A stretch of DNA of 42,999 nt, taken from contig JAOULW010000015.1 of the NCBI GenBank assembly GCA_029881805.1, forward strand, positions 1 to 42,999, written 5' to 3'. Shown here piece by piece: positions 30,406 through 37,672 of the stretch. Origin of the DNA: Candidatus Bathyarchaeota archaeon. Lineage in GTDB: Archaea > Thermoproteota > Bathyarchaeia > Bathyarchaeales > Bathycorpusculaceae. Made by a program: the position numbers and the translations under genes. Position 1 is the first letter of the stretch. Every line of letters begins with the position of its first letter. The notes below the pieces were generated by a model that worked only from the letters and a program-made list of their open reading frames with translations, ran no database searches and had not been told where the DNA came from.

Positions 30406-30436
30406 AAAAAAGAGAGATTGCGGGAGATGTCTCTAG
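30406..30436 (+). repeat. Hairpin element copy J2
   Basis: AAAAAAGAGAGATTGCGGGA followed by GATGTCTCTAG. It lies 9 nt after the stop of the DUF3795 gene and in the same orientation. AGAGA and TCTCT can pair around TTGCGGGAGATG, the same layout as the GGAG/CTCC copies read on the minus strand. Confidence 0.55.
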
Positions 30437-30657
30437 TAGCGTAGCTAAAAACTTCTGTGTGGTTTAGATTTTAGTTTAGCATTTTCTGTTTTGCTTTATT
30501 CCTAATTCTGATCACACTACAAGAGGCAATTAAATTTCTACTATTATAGCTCGTTTTAGGTTGGAAAATGAAAATGCGTACAATTTACGGAATTTTATGT
30601 TTTTATCTTGTGAAATTGCTGTCTTTTCTCTCTTTTGGACTCAATATGCCCAAAAAT
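30437..30657. other. AT-rich intergenic DNA
   Basis: This is the rest of the gap before the DUF1508 gene. I see no gene or repeat in it. Confidence 0.3.
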
Positions 30658-30690
30658 TTTTATACTCTTTTAACCAATTAGGAAAGGTGA
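30658..30690 (+). promoter_or_regulatory. Promoter and ribosome binding site of the DUF1508 gene
   Basis: TTTTATAC (30658-30665) is a good archaeal TATA box, and GGAAAGGTGA (30681-30690) lies 7 nt before ATG 30698. The leader would be about 10-15 nt. Confidence 0.6.
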
Positions 30691-30697
30691 ATTAGCA

Positions 30698-30889
30698 ATG
30701 ACAACACCGATGCCAAAATTTGAAATCTATAAAGACACCGCTGGAAAATTCCGTTGGAGATTGAAAGCTCCTAACGGTGAGATTATAGCGGTCAGCGAAG
30801 CCTACGAGTCAAAAGATGGTTGCAACAACGGAATAAATTCTGTTAAGATGAACGCGCCAAAAGCTGAAATTAAAGATTTGGCGATGTAG
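30698..30889 (+). CDS. DUF1508/YegP-like small protein
   Basis: This 63-residue protein, MTTPMPKFEIYKDTAGKFRW then RLKAPNGEIIAVSEAYESKDG and GINSVKMNAPKAEI, is a single DUF1508 repeat. The family member YegP of Escherichia coli has two such repeats; this one has one. The fold is a small beta-sheet/helix protein and the function is unknown. Promoter and ribosome binding site are both clear. It is within the tRNA-Ala-bounded interval. Confidence 0.85.
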   Translation: MTTPMPKFEIYKDTAGKFRWRLKAPNGEIIAVSEAYESKDGCNNGINSVKMNAPKAEIKDLAM

Positions 30890-30932
30890 CAACCGAAAAA
30901 GCTTCGCTCAACATCTCCCACATTTTTTGTTT

Positions 30933-31214
30933 CTACAGAACTGTCTCTAAGATTACTGAAGCATAAACCACGTCCTTCAAGCTGAATTCTTTATTACCAC
31001 TAATTTGAATGACACCATTGGGAAAATGAAGAAACAAGCTCCATTTACCTTCCTTCTTTTCATAGGAAAAACCGAGTAATTCCTGCCTTTTGAAAAGCTT
31101 GAGAAACGCAAGTAACTCACGTTCGTAATTATGTTTCATAACGAACGCCAATTGAAACATCGACGTGAGCTCAAAAAGCGATTGTTTCTGGATTTTGAAT
31201 ATATCGGAAATCAT
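30933..31214 (-). CDS. Small hypothetical protein, 93 residues
   Basis: MISDIFKIQKQSLFELTSMF starts a helical N-terminal half (ERELLAFLKLFKRQELLG). It is followed by strands (FSYEKKEGKWSLFLHFPNGV, KDVVYASVILETVL). I do not recognise the family and there is no clear ribosome binding site. It is convergent to the DUF1508 gene and ends 44 nt from it. It could be real or a chance frame. Confidence 0.4.
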   Translation of the reverse strand: MISDIFKIQKQSLFELTSMFQLAFVMKHNYERELLAFLKLFKRQELLGFSYEKKEGKWSLFLHFPNGVIQISGNKEFSLKDVVYASVILETVL

Positions 31215-31279
31215 GTATCAGAGTGACGTAATCATCTGATTGACTAAAAACGAAAGTTGGACTTGTACCCAAATGGGAG

Positions 31280-31354
31280 TGGACCGGGGGGGATTTGAAC
31301 CCCCGACTTCCGCATTGCGAATGCGGCGTTCATACCAAACTGAACTACCGGCCC
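31280..31354 (-). tRNA. tRNA-Ala(CGC)
   Basis: The acceptor is GGGCCGG/CCGGTCC (one G-T pair), anticodon stem CCGCA/TGCGG around TTCGCAA (anticodon CGC), T arm GGGGG-TTCAAAT-CCCCC, discriminator A. No CCA is encoded. Its 3' end is duplicated imperfectly at 29612-29635. Confidence 0.95.
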
Positions 31355-31585
31355 AGAACTTTCTTTTGGAAAAAAACGTTCACCAGGAAATATAGAGCTT
31401 TTGGTTTGATTTTGGGCTTCCAAGTAATCCAGAATTGAGGATAGAGCGTTTTCCATTTGCGTTTTTTCTCCTTTCTCCACGGTTTTTTGGTGGGTAATCA
31501 GGAGCGCATACGTTTGGCTCACTCACAAAACCCATAGGGAGTTTTGGAGATGGTGAAAGTAACCAAACCGCAGGAGTGAAGACTA

Positions 31586-31708
31586 ATGAGGAGTAAGACT
31601 AAAATGGTGCTGCTTGCTTTTTTACCAGTGTGCTTGATAATTTTAAGATACGCGTTCGAGTTCTTTTTCTCAGGTGGGCCAGACGCAATTCCGCATGGCA
31701 TCGTATAG
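31586..31708 (+). CDS. Small membrane protein, 40 residues, overlapping the next frame
   Basis: MRSKTKMVLLAFLPVCLIIL then RYAFEFFFSGGPDAIPHGIV. AGGAGTGA lies 7 nt before the ATG, the best ribosome binding site nearby. It has one membrane helix. It overlaps the first 79 nt of the frame at 31630 in a different phase. Either two overlapping genes exist or a frameshift splits one membrane protein. I do not recognise the family. Confidence 0.4.
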   Translation: MRSKTKMVLLAFLPVCLIILRYAFEFFFSGGPDAIPHGIV

Positions 31709-31968
31709 TCGAGTACATTGAAGACGCAGCAGTCATCATGGGTTTGGGTTGGCTAAGAGTTTCTTTGCCAGCAATAAAATGGGTATGCCTACTGTTCGGT
31801 GGAGTATATTTCGTGTGCGGAGTATCCCCAACATTGCCGCAGCCGCTGCCGTGGATTATCAACTGGAGCATAATTCTATGTGTTTTCTACTTCGGGGCGC
31901 GGGTTGAGTACATCAGAACGGGGCAAGCCGAAAGGGACATGATGAGCAGAATAAAAAAGCAAGAATAA
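31630..31968 (+). CDS. Membrane protein of unknown function, 112 residues
   Basis: After a basic N-terminal part (VRVLFLRWARRNSAW) come two membrane helices (IKWVCLLFGGVYFVCGV and WIINWSIILCVFYFGA) and a charged tail (GQAERDMMSRIKKQE). The GTG start at 31630 has no ribosome binding site. The upstream overlapping 40-residue frame has one, so this may be the downstream half of a frameshifted gene, or may be translated by coupling. Confidence 0.45.
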   Translation: MLDNFKIRVRVLFLRWARRNSAWHRIVEYIEDAAVIMGLGWLRVSLPAIKWVCLLFGGVYFVCGVSPTLPQPLPWIINWSIILCVFYFGARVEYIRTGQAERDMMSRIKKQE

Positions 31969-32016
31969 GTCGGCGGTGCAAATCCGCCTCAACTTTTCTT
32001 TGAGGGTTGTTAAGGT

Positions 32017-32223
32017 ATGAAACTGAGAGAAAAAGCCAAACTTACAACTTTGCAAGAATTAGGCGAAAACTGCTTGTCATGGAAACAGCAGCTTGGCGCA
32101 AAAGAAATCAGCCTAGAAGGATTCTGCAGCGAAGTCTCCGTTCCAGAAGAGAAAAAGAAAGGGAGATGGTGCAACTCTCTGAATTTGGCAACTTATTTAA
32201 GAGAAATGGAAAGAAACTCGTAA
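32017..32223 (+). CDS. Small hypothetical protein, 68 residues
   Basis: MKLREKAKLTTLQELGENCL, then SWKQQLGAKEISLEGFCSEV and NSLNLATYLREMERNS. The start has AAGG close upstream (AAGGTATG). The pattern is helical and soluble and the family is not recognised. An overlapping frame from 32007 shares part of the DNA but reads less like a protein here. The next small membrane protein begins 18 nt after its stop. Confidence 0.4.
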   Translation: MKLREKAKLTTLQELGENCLSWKQQLGAKEISLEGFCSEVSVPEEKKKGRWCNSLNLATYLREMERNS

Positions 32224-32240
32224 TTTTGAAGGTGATAGAA

Positions 32241-32384
32241 ATGTTGGATATACCATCTATTTCAGCAGTAGTAGCAGCTGCAGGTGTGATAATCGGTGTT
32301 GTGCTGACTGTTATAGAGCTCAGAAACCTAGTAAAGCAAAGACAAAAGCCACGGCTAAAGGCAAGACCAAATCTGACAAAGTGA
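32241..32384 (+). CDS. Small single-pass membrane protein, 47 residues
   Basis: MLDIPSISAVVAAAGVIIGV then VLTVIELRNLVKQRQKPRLK. An N-terminal membrane helix is followed by a basic tail. GGTGAT lies 6 nt upstream of the ATG. Similar short archaeal proteins are common, with no known role. Its last 65 nt overlap the 3' end of the convergent membrane-protein gene at 32320. Confidence 0.55.
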   Translation: MLDIPSISAVVAAAGVIIGVVLTVIELRNLVKQRQKPRLKARPNLTK

Positions 32385-32580
32385 AATGATAGTTTATCAA
32401 TGGATATGGAATTGTAGCAACAACACTTGCAGGAAGTATAACCAGAAACGCTGCTATCAATCCGATTCCCACAGCGCGTAACCATATCTGATGATGAATC
32501 CAACCCGAAAAATAAAAGCCTAAACCGGGCCACACAAAGTTGAGAGCAAAGGCAAGAATTTCTCGTGTTCCCTTCTTCAT
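32320..32580 (-). CDS. Membrane protein coupled to the Lrp-like regulator, 86 residues
   Basis: This 86-residue protein has three hydrophobic segments (ILAFALNFVWPGLGFYFSG, LRAVGIGLIAAFLVILPASV, LSDLVLPLAVAFVFALLGF) and a basic start (MKKGTREI). Its ATG overlaps the stop of the Lrp-like gene by 4 nt, so the two are translationally coupled. Function is unknown. It ends inside the convergent small gene. Confidence 0.6.
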   Translation of the reverse strand: MKKGTREILAFALNFVWPGLGFYFSGWIHHQIWLRAVGIGLIAAFLVILPASVVATIPYPLINYHFTLSDLVLPLAVAFVFALLGF

Positions 32581-33191
32581 GACTCAACATCTTCTTTCAT
32601 ATTCGCCAAGAGAAAATCTGCTATTGTCTTAAAGGTCAAAGGTTGAAAATGCTCCTTCTCGAGTAAACTCACAACAAAGCTTTCGACATGCGCCGTGTTC
32701 ACGCTTGGAATCTGTTTTATCACATTTATGGTTTTCATATATGAAGAATAGTTCTTGTGAAACGAAACAAAGACTCTATCGCAGCCTAAACCCATTCCAT
32801 TCATAGCCATCAAAACTGCAGTGGGGTTTTCCTCTGCAAATTTCTTTGAAGTTTGCCTTAGTTCTTCGGTTTCTTTGGGTGAAAGTTGTCTTGCGAAGCC
32901 GACGAAAGTAATCGCCATAATCTCAAGCTTAAGTTTCTGAAAGTCCGGTATCATGGTGTATTCTTTGATGTATCCTTCTTTCTCCAATTTTGTTCTTGTT
33001 CTGGTAACTGTAGGTTGAGAAGTTTCAATGACCTTGGCCAAATCTCTGTCACTTCTTCGGCTGTCCTTCATAAGCTCACAGATCAGCTTCAATTCGACAT
33101 CTTTAATTTCACGTCGTCGTTTGGCTTTCTTTTTATCACGGCGTTTAACTTTCTTTTTCTCACGTTTAACATACATGCGCAATTCACTCAT
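32577..33191 (-). CDS. Lrp/AsnC family transcription regulator with basic N-terminus
   Basis: This 204-residue protein has an unusual lysine/arginine-rich first 28 residues (KREKKKVKRRDKKKAKRRRE). An Lrp-type helix-turn-helix follows (DVELKLICELMKDSRRSDRD, ETSQPTVTRTRTKLEKEGYI). The C-terminal alpha/beta region fits a ligand-sensing RAM-like domain, although diverged. The basic arm may add non-specific DNA contact. It is cotranscribed with the small membrane protein and may regulate it. Confidence 0.75.
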   Translation of the reverse strand: MSELRMYVKREKKKVKRRDKKKAKRRREIKDVELKLICELMKDSRRSDRDLAKVIETSQPTVTRTRTKLEKEGYIKEYTMIPDFQKLKLEIMAITFVGFARQLSPKETEELRQTSKKFAEENPTAVLMAMNGMGLGCDRVFVSFHKNYSSYMKTINVIKQIPSVNTAHVESFVVSLLEKEHFQPLTFKTIADFLLANMKEDVES

Positions 33192-33218
33192 GGTTCATCA
33201 CCTTCAATTTCTAAATAC

Positions 33219-33791
33219 TTATTGTTTTTTTGTGAACGAGTCAACGTCCATCTTCAAAGCCTCTGCCGGCTCAACCCACAAAAACTCTTGAAGCTCATCT
33301 TGGTCAACTTTTACTTCGGTGATTTGGGCTTCACACAGGAAATCCAAAAAGATAAAGTGTCTCGGTTCATGAAATTCCTCCGAGCAAATTGCTTCTTGCA
33401 AGTTTAGAAGCCTAATGGGCGTTATTTCCAACCCAGTTTCCTCCTTGATTTCTCTTTTCAAGGCTTCTTCAATTGATTCTCCAAGTTCTATGTGCCCTCC
33501 TGGCAGCGTAAAACGATTTTTCCACTTCGAGGGCTTAGCCAACAGCACCTTTTTCTCGTCGTTTAATATTAACCCTCCAACAGTAGGTTCAGGGCACCTG
33601 CGCTCCTTCTTTTTCTGCTCTCCCACAGCTTTACACATTAGATCCTTAATCGCTGGGCTGATTTCCCCAGGGTAATGAGGCTTAACTATGTATTTCCCAA
33701 AATTCTTTAACAATTCAACTGGAACATCATATATCGTTATGTGCACGTATCTTCTCTCTCCAGGACAGATCAGTTTTGTCCAATCACTCAT
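33219..33791 (-). CDS. Nudix hydrolase
   Basis: The Nudix box GGHIELGESIEEALKREIKE-ETGLEI lies at about residues 97-122, matching Gx5Ex7REUxEExGU, so it should hydrolyse nucleoside diphosphate-linked compounds using Mg2+. A roughly 70-residue N-terminal extension (CPGERRYVHITIYDVPVELL) precedes the Nudix domain and has no recognised family. Substrate unknown. The start overlaps the stop of the upstream zinc-finger gene by 8 nt (translational coupling). Confidence 0.85.
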   Translation of the reverse strand: MSDWTKLICPGERRYVHITIYDVPVELLKNFGKYIVKPHYPGEISPAIKDLMCKAVGEQKKKERRCPEPTVGGLILNDEKKVLLAKPSKWKNRFTLPGGHIELGESIEEALKREIKEETGLEITPIRLLNLQEAICSEEFHEPRHFIFLDFLCEAQITEVKVDQDELQEFLWVEPAEALKMDVDSFTKKQ

Positions 33792-34407
33792 GATTCAACC
33801 CCTCTATTTGTTTAGTTCCACAGTATTGGCACTCTTCTGAGGCAATTGGAATTTCCTTATCACATTTAACACATCTTTTCATAAAAGCCTTTGATGTGCG
33901 GCCGGCACGACTTAGCATTTCATGAACGCTCAGGGGCTTCTTTTTCGCTTCAGACAAGACTGCCATAGACAATACTAGTAATAGCAACGCCGGGATTAGC
34001 ACGGGTAATGGCGGACCACTGGTCGATGACACAGGTCTCGTTAATAGAATAAAGAACAACAAGAATAGCGTGATTGAGAATACGAGAGAGACAACTGCTC
34101 CCACGGACTTCATGGCGTTTCTTTGTTCATAGCATTTGGAACAAACATGTAACTTTGCTGACTTGACTTCATAAACGTAGAGACAGTGACCACAATAGCT
34201 TTGGCTACAATCATTACAAAGGCCTACGGCCAAAAGATCTGGATGGTTAGGACATCGATGAGTAGTTCCCCCCAAATCAGGGGGAACAAGCACTGTGGCT
34301 CCACAATAACTGCATTTCACTTGAGCCGCTCCGGAAGGAATGAGCGTTCTATAAGGTGCTCCACAAAACGGACAGGCAAAAGCCTTCTCTTTCGTCACGC
34401 TGGTCAC
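33784..34407 (-). CDS. Zinc-finger membrane protein (zinc ribbon plus B-box-like)
   Basis: This 207-residue protein begins with a zinc ribbon (ACPFCGAPYRTLIP, CSYCGATVLVPPD). A B-box-like segment (HRCPNHPDLLAVGLCNDCSQ and SYCGHCLYVYEV) comes next. Two membrane helices (GAVVSLVFSITLFLLFFILL and PVLIPALLLLVLSMAVL) and a last CVKCDKEIP/CQYCG zinc ribbon follow. It is probably an integral protein with cytosolic metal-bound domains; its role is unknown. It is upstream of and overlapping the Nudix gene. Confidence 0.7.
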   Translation of the reverse strand: MTSVTKEKAFACPFCGAPYRTLIPSGAAQVKCSYCGATVLVPPDLGGTTHRCPNHPDLLAVGLCNDCSQSYCGHCLYVYEVKSAKLHVCSKCYEQRNAMKSVGAVVSLVFSITLFLLFFILLTRPVSSTSGPPLPVLIPALLLLVLSMAVLSEAKKKPLSVHEMLSRAGRTSKAFMKRCVKCDKEIPIASEECQYCGTKQIEGLNHE

Positions 34408-34500
34408 TAATTATGGTTTAACTTGAAGAGAGATTTAACAGTACTGTTTCAAGTATTTTGTTCTAAAAAATAGGGAGTTTAGACGAGTATTGCCCTTTTC

Positions 34501-37500
34501 TTACGAGATGGATACGTATATTTTCTTTTCATCTAATTGGGACTCGTGCCATTCAGCCTCGACTTGCTCGCAACTAATGTGTAAGTGAACCTTTTTGGCG
34601 CGGACCAGCTCCGCCATCTCTTTCAAGTAAGGCTTTAAGAGCTTGGTGTTTTCTTCTTCAAGCTCAGCTACGTGAACAGCGTTTAAAACGTCCGTCGGCG
34701 TGTATCCTAATTCTTTCCTTAACGCTTGAACTCGACGGGCTAAGTCCCGCATTAAACCTTCGCCAAGCAGACTTTCGTCGCGTTGTGCATTCAAAACTAC
34801 TTGAAAGTCGTTCTCTGAGGCTGAAACCCAATCTTTTTGACTGACATATTCAGGCATTGTCTGAGCATATTCTACGGTTTTGACGTTTGCAAGTTCCAGC
34901 AAGAGTTCCTCGTTGTCCTTCAAAGCCTTGCAGAGCTTATCAGGAGCAACGACAACTACCTTGTTTAGCGGCCATCTTCTTTTCAGTTTAGCTGATTGTC
35001 TAGCTGAGTACGCCAGTGAGACACATTTGAGTATGGTTTGAAAGTCTTCTTCTAGAGCCTTGTTTTGCATTTTCTCTTCGGGGTTTGGCCAGCTCTCAAA
35101 ATTCACTGACTCCGGCAATTCTGGGTTAAGTCTTCTGTAGACTTTTCGGTATAGTGCCTCACTCAGATAGGGCGTGATTGGGTTGAAAAGCGTTGTAGCT
35201 GTTTTAAGAGCATGATGTAGGGTCGCGTATATTGCCTGCCTTCTTCCTAGAGTTTCTGGGTCGTCTGTCCAAAGCTCTTTTCGAACCATAGGCACGTAAA
35301 GCCTGCTTAATGTTTGTATGACGAAATCTTCTAGAACAGCCAGAGCGAAATTGAATTCACACTTTTCTAGCCTTGTTGTGTAATCTTCTATTGTTCTTTG
35401 TAGTTTTGAAAGTAACCATAAGTCTGGGTTCTTGAGTTCATTCAATTGTTTTGCCCATTCAAACGTGTATTTTTGAGGATCAAAGTCATCAAATTCAGCG
35501 TTTTGTAAAAAGAATCTGCTGAGATGGTATAGTGTGGATAACACTTGATATGGGCGGCGGCTTAGTTCTTGAAGGTCGAAGTTTATGAAATCTACTGGAG
35601 AGCATTTTCGTAGCATGTAGAATCTGGATATGTCCGCTGAGTATTTCTGAAGGAGTTTGTTTGCCTCTATCATGTTTCCGAGGCTTTTGCTCATTTTCCT
35701 GCCTCTTGCGTCTTGGGCCAGACCTTGAAAGAGAAAAGCCTTGTATGGCGCCTCAGATTTTCCAGTCAGTATCACATGCTCTAAAAGGAGTGTGTTCGCC
35801 CATCCACGGGTTTGGTCTATTCCTTCTGTTAAGAAATCCGTGGGCACATATTTCTCAAATTCTTCTTTGGTGAATCTTGCGTATGGTGAAGCTCCACTAT
35901 TGTGCCAAGTATCTAAGACATAGTCTTCTCTGCGCATCGTTCCGCCGCATTTTTCGCATTTGAATGTTACGCGGTCAACCCACGGTTTGTGCAGTTCAAA
36001 ATGTCCCTGCGGTTTTTCTATGGCTTTCTCTATTAGCTCTCTTTTGCTTGAAACCAAAGTTTTTGCTTCGCATTGTTCACATTTCCATACTGGCAACGGT
36101 GCTCCCCAAACGCGTTCTCTTGATATGCACCATGGCTTTCCTTCTTTGAGGAAGGAGAGAAAACGGTTTTTGGGGCCTTCATAAAAGTATTCTACTTTCT
36201 CGGCTGCTTGTACGACTTTCTCGTTTATTTTTTCTGTCCTTAGGAAGTATTCTCTCCTAGCAAGCCAAACCAGCTTGTGGTGAGAGCGCCAGCATGTTGG
36301 ATACTCGTGCTTAACGGTTTTGACTTCAACGAGCAAACCTCTCTTGCGAAGTTCTTCAACAACCATTTCGTCTGTGTCTCTTGCGAATATGTCGCTGAAG
36401 ACTCCAGCGTCGGCTGTGAATTCGACTTCATCGTTAAAGGGAGCGAAAACTGGAACGCCACGTTTTTGTGCGGCGAAAAAGTCTTCTTCCCCGTTTCCAG
36501 GCGCTAAGTGCACGACTCCTGTAGCGGTATTTACGTCCACGAAGTCTTCGCAGATAACTCTGTGTACGAGAGGATGCTTATCCAATTCTGCTTGTTTTGG
36601 AACTATGTCTTTGAATGGGTATTCGTATTTTTTGCCTTCTAGGCTTTTACCCGGGACGGTCTCTGTCACTTCGTATTTTTCTATGTTTAGTTCTTGCATG
36701 ACAGGTTCGACGCGTTGTTTCACAAGTATCCATTTTTCGTTGTCAACGCTGACCTTGGCGTACTCTGCGTCCGGATGAACCGCTAGCATTGTGTCCGTGA
36801 TGAGTGTGAATGGCATCGTGGTCCAAACGAGAAAATATTCGCTTTGGTCTTCGGCCAGTTTGAATTTGAAGTATAGTGACGGGTCTTCAACTTCTCTATA
36901 CGAGTCTTCGTAGCCTACTTCTGCGCTGCTTAGGCTCGTTTGGCAGCCTGGGCAATAAGCAACAACATAATAGCCTTCTTCCAGTAAGCCCTGGTCCCAT
37001 GCACGCTTGAGGTACTGCCATTCTTTCTCAATGTAATCGTCGAGATACGTCCAGTAGGCTTTTTCTTGATCTATGAAGACTCCGAGCATCCTGTCGACTT
37101 CAACCCATGCACGTTGATATTTCATGATGGCCTTTTTACATTCTTGTATGAAGCGTTCTTCTCCGACTCGTTCAAGAAGTTCCCGCTTGTTCTTTACGCC
37201 CAAAAGTTTCTCAACTTCCAGCTCGACTGGTAAGCCTTGACAATCCCATCCTGCCCAAAATGGCATGTAAAAGCCTTGCATTGATTTCCATCTGTAGCGA
37301 AGGTCTTTCATCGCGCGGCCTCTCGCATGGCCGACGTGTGGAATACCGTTAAGGGTCGGTGGTCCTTCAACCCATCCTGTTATGCCGTTGTTGTTTTCCT
37401 GTTTAAATTCCATCAGTTTTTCTTTTATTTGATTTTCTTGCCAGAATTCGCGGATTTCTTTTTCAAGCTCAAGCGGGCGATATTCTATGTTAAGGTTTGG

Positions 37501-37530
37501 GATAGAATTAGTTTTGAATTTCGCGGTCAC
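34501..37530 (-). CDS. ileS: Isoleucyl-tRNA synthetase
   Basis: This 1009-residue class Ia synthetase attaches isoleucine to tRNA-Ile. The HIGH motif is HVGH at 65-68 (PPTLNGIPHVGHARG), KMSKS is near residue 612 (GRKMSKSLGN), and GWDCQGLPVE is the class signature. The CP1 editing region has WTTMPFTLITDTMLAVHP and GVVHLAPGNGEEDF, then YPTCWRSHHKLVWLARR. Zinc-binding cysteine pairs occur (CEQCEAKT, CEKCGGTM). GWDCQG and WTTMPFTL resemble the variant typical of Bathyarchaeia rather than the usual WTTTPWTL. It stands alone on its strand, with no obvious operon. Confidence 0.95.
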   Translation of the reverse strand: MTAKFKTNSIPNLNIEYRPLELEKEIREFWQENQIKEKLMEFKQENNNGITGWVEGPPTLNGIPHVGHARGRAMKDLRYRWKSMQGFYMPFWAGWDCQGLPVELEVEKLLGVKNKRELLERVGEERFIQECKKAIMKYQRAWVEVDRMLGVFIDQEKAYWTYLDDYIEKEWQYLKRAWDQGLLEEGYYVVAYCPGCQTSLSSAEVGYEDSYREVEDPSLYFKFKLAEDQSEYFLVWTTMPFTLITDTMLAVHPDAEYAKVSVDNEKWILVKQRVEPVMQELNIEKYEVTETVPGKSLEGKKYEYPFKDIVPKQAELDKHPLVHRVICEDFVDVNTATGVVHLAPGNGEEDFFAAQKRGVPVFAPFNDEVEFTADAGVFSDIFARDTDEMVVEELRKRGLLVEVKTVKHEYPTCWRSHHKLVWLARREYFLRTEKINEKVVQAAEKVEYFYEGPKNRFLSFLKEGKPWCISRERVWGAPLPVWKCEQCEAKTLVSSKRELIEKAIEKPQGHFELHKPWVDRVTFKCEKCGGTMRREDYVLDTWHNSGASPYARFTKEEFEKYVPTDFLTEGIDQTRGWANTLLLEHVILTGKSEAPYKAFLFQGLAQDARGRKMSKSLGNMIEANKLLQKYSADISRFYMLRKCSPVDFINFDLQELSRRPYQVLSTLYHLSRFFLQNAEFDDFDPQKYTFEWAKQLNELKNPDLWLLSKLQRTIEDYTTRLEKCEFNFALAVLEDFVIQTLSRLYVPMVRKELWTDDPETLGRRQAIYATLHHALKTATTLFNPITPYLSEALYRKVYRRLNPELPESVNFESWPNPEEKMQNKALEEDFQTILKCVSLAYSARQSAKLKRRWPLNKVVVVAPDKLCKALKDNEELLLELANVKTVEYAQTMPEYVSQKDWVSASENDFQVVLNAQRDESLLGEGLMRDLARRVQALRKELGYTPTDVLNAVHVAELEEENTKLLKPYLKEMAELVRAKKVHLHISCEQVEAEWHESQLDEKKIYVSIS

Positions 37531-37672
37531 CTTGCATCACATTACACCCGCAAATACACCAAAATAGCATAAGGCACATATAACCTTTTTGAATTGATAT
37601 TTAATATAATAGGCAAACTATCAAGCGTGTACTTTTTATTTCGGTTGATCGTATGATCCCGTCGGCGATGCC

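Noticed and set aside
20-30436. CRISPR array made of the hairpin copies
   Set aside because: Copies are kilobases apart, imperfect and without regular spacers; no cas gene is in the window.
31244-31522. 92-residue frame across the tRNA-Ala gene
   Set aside because: Its middle part is the tRNA itself read in a coding phase.
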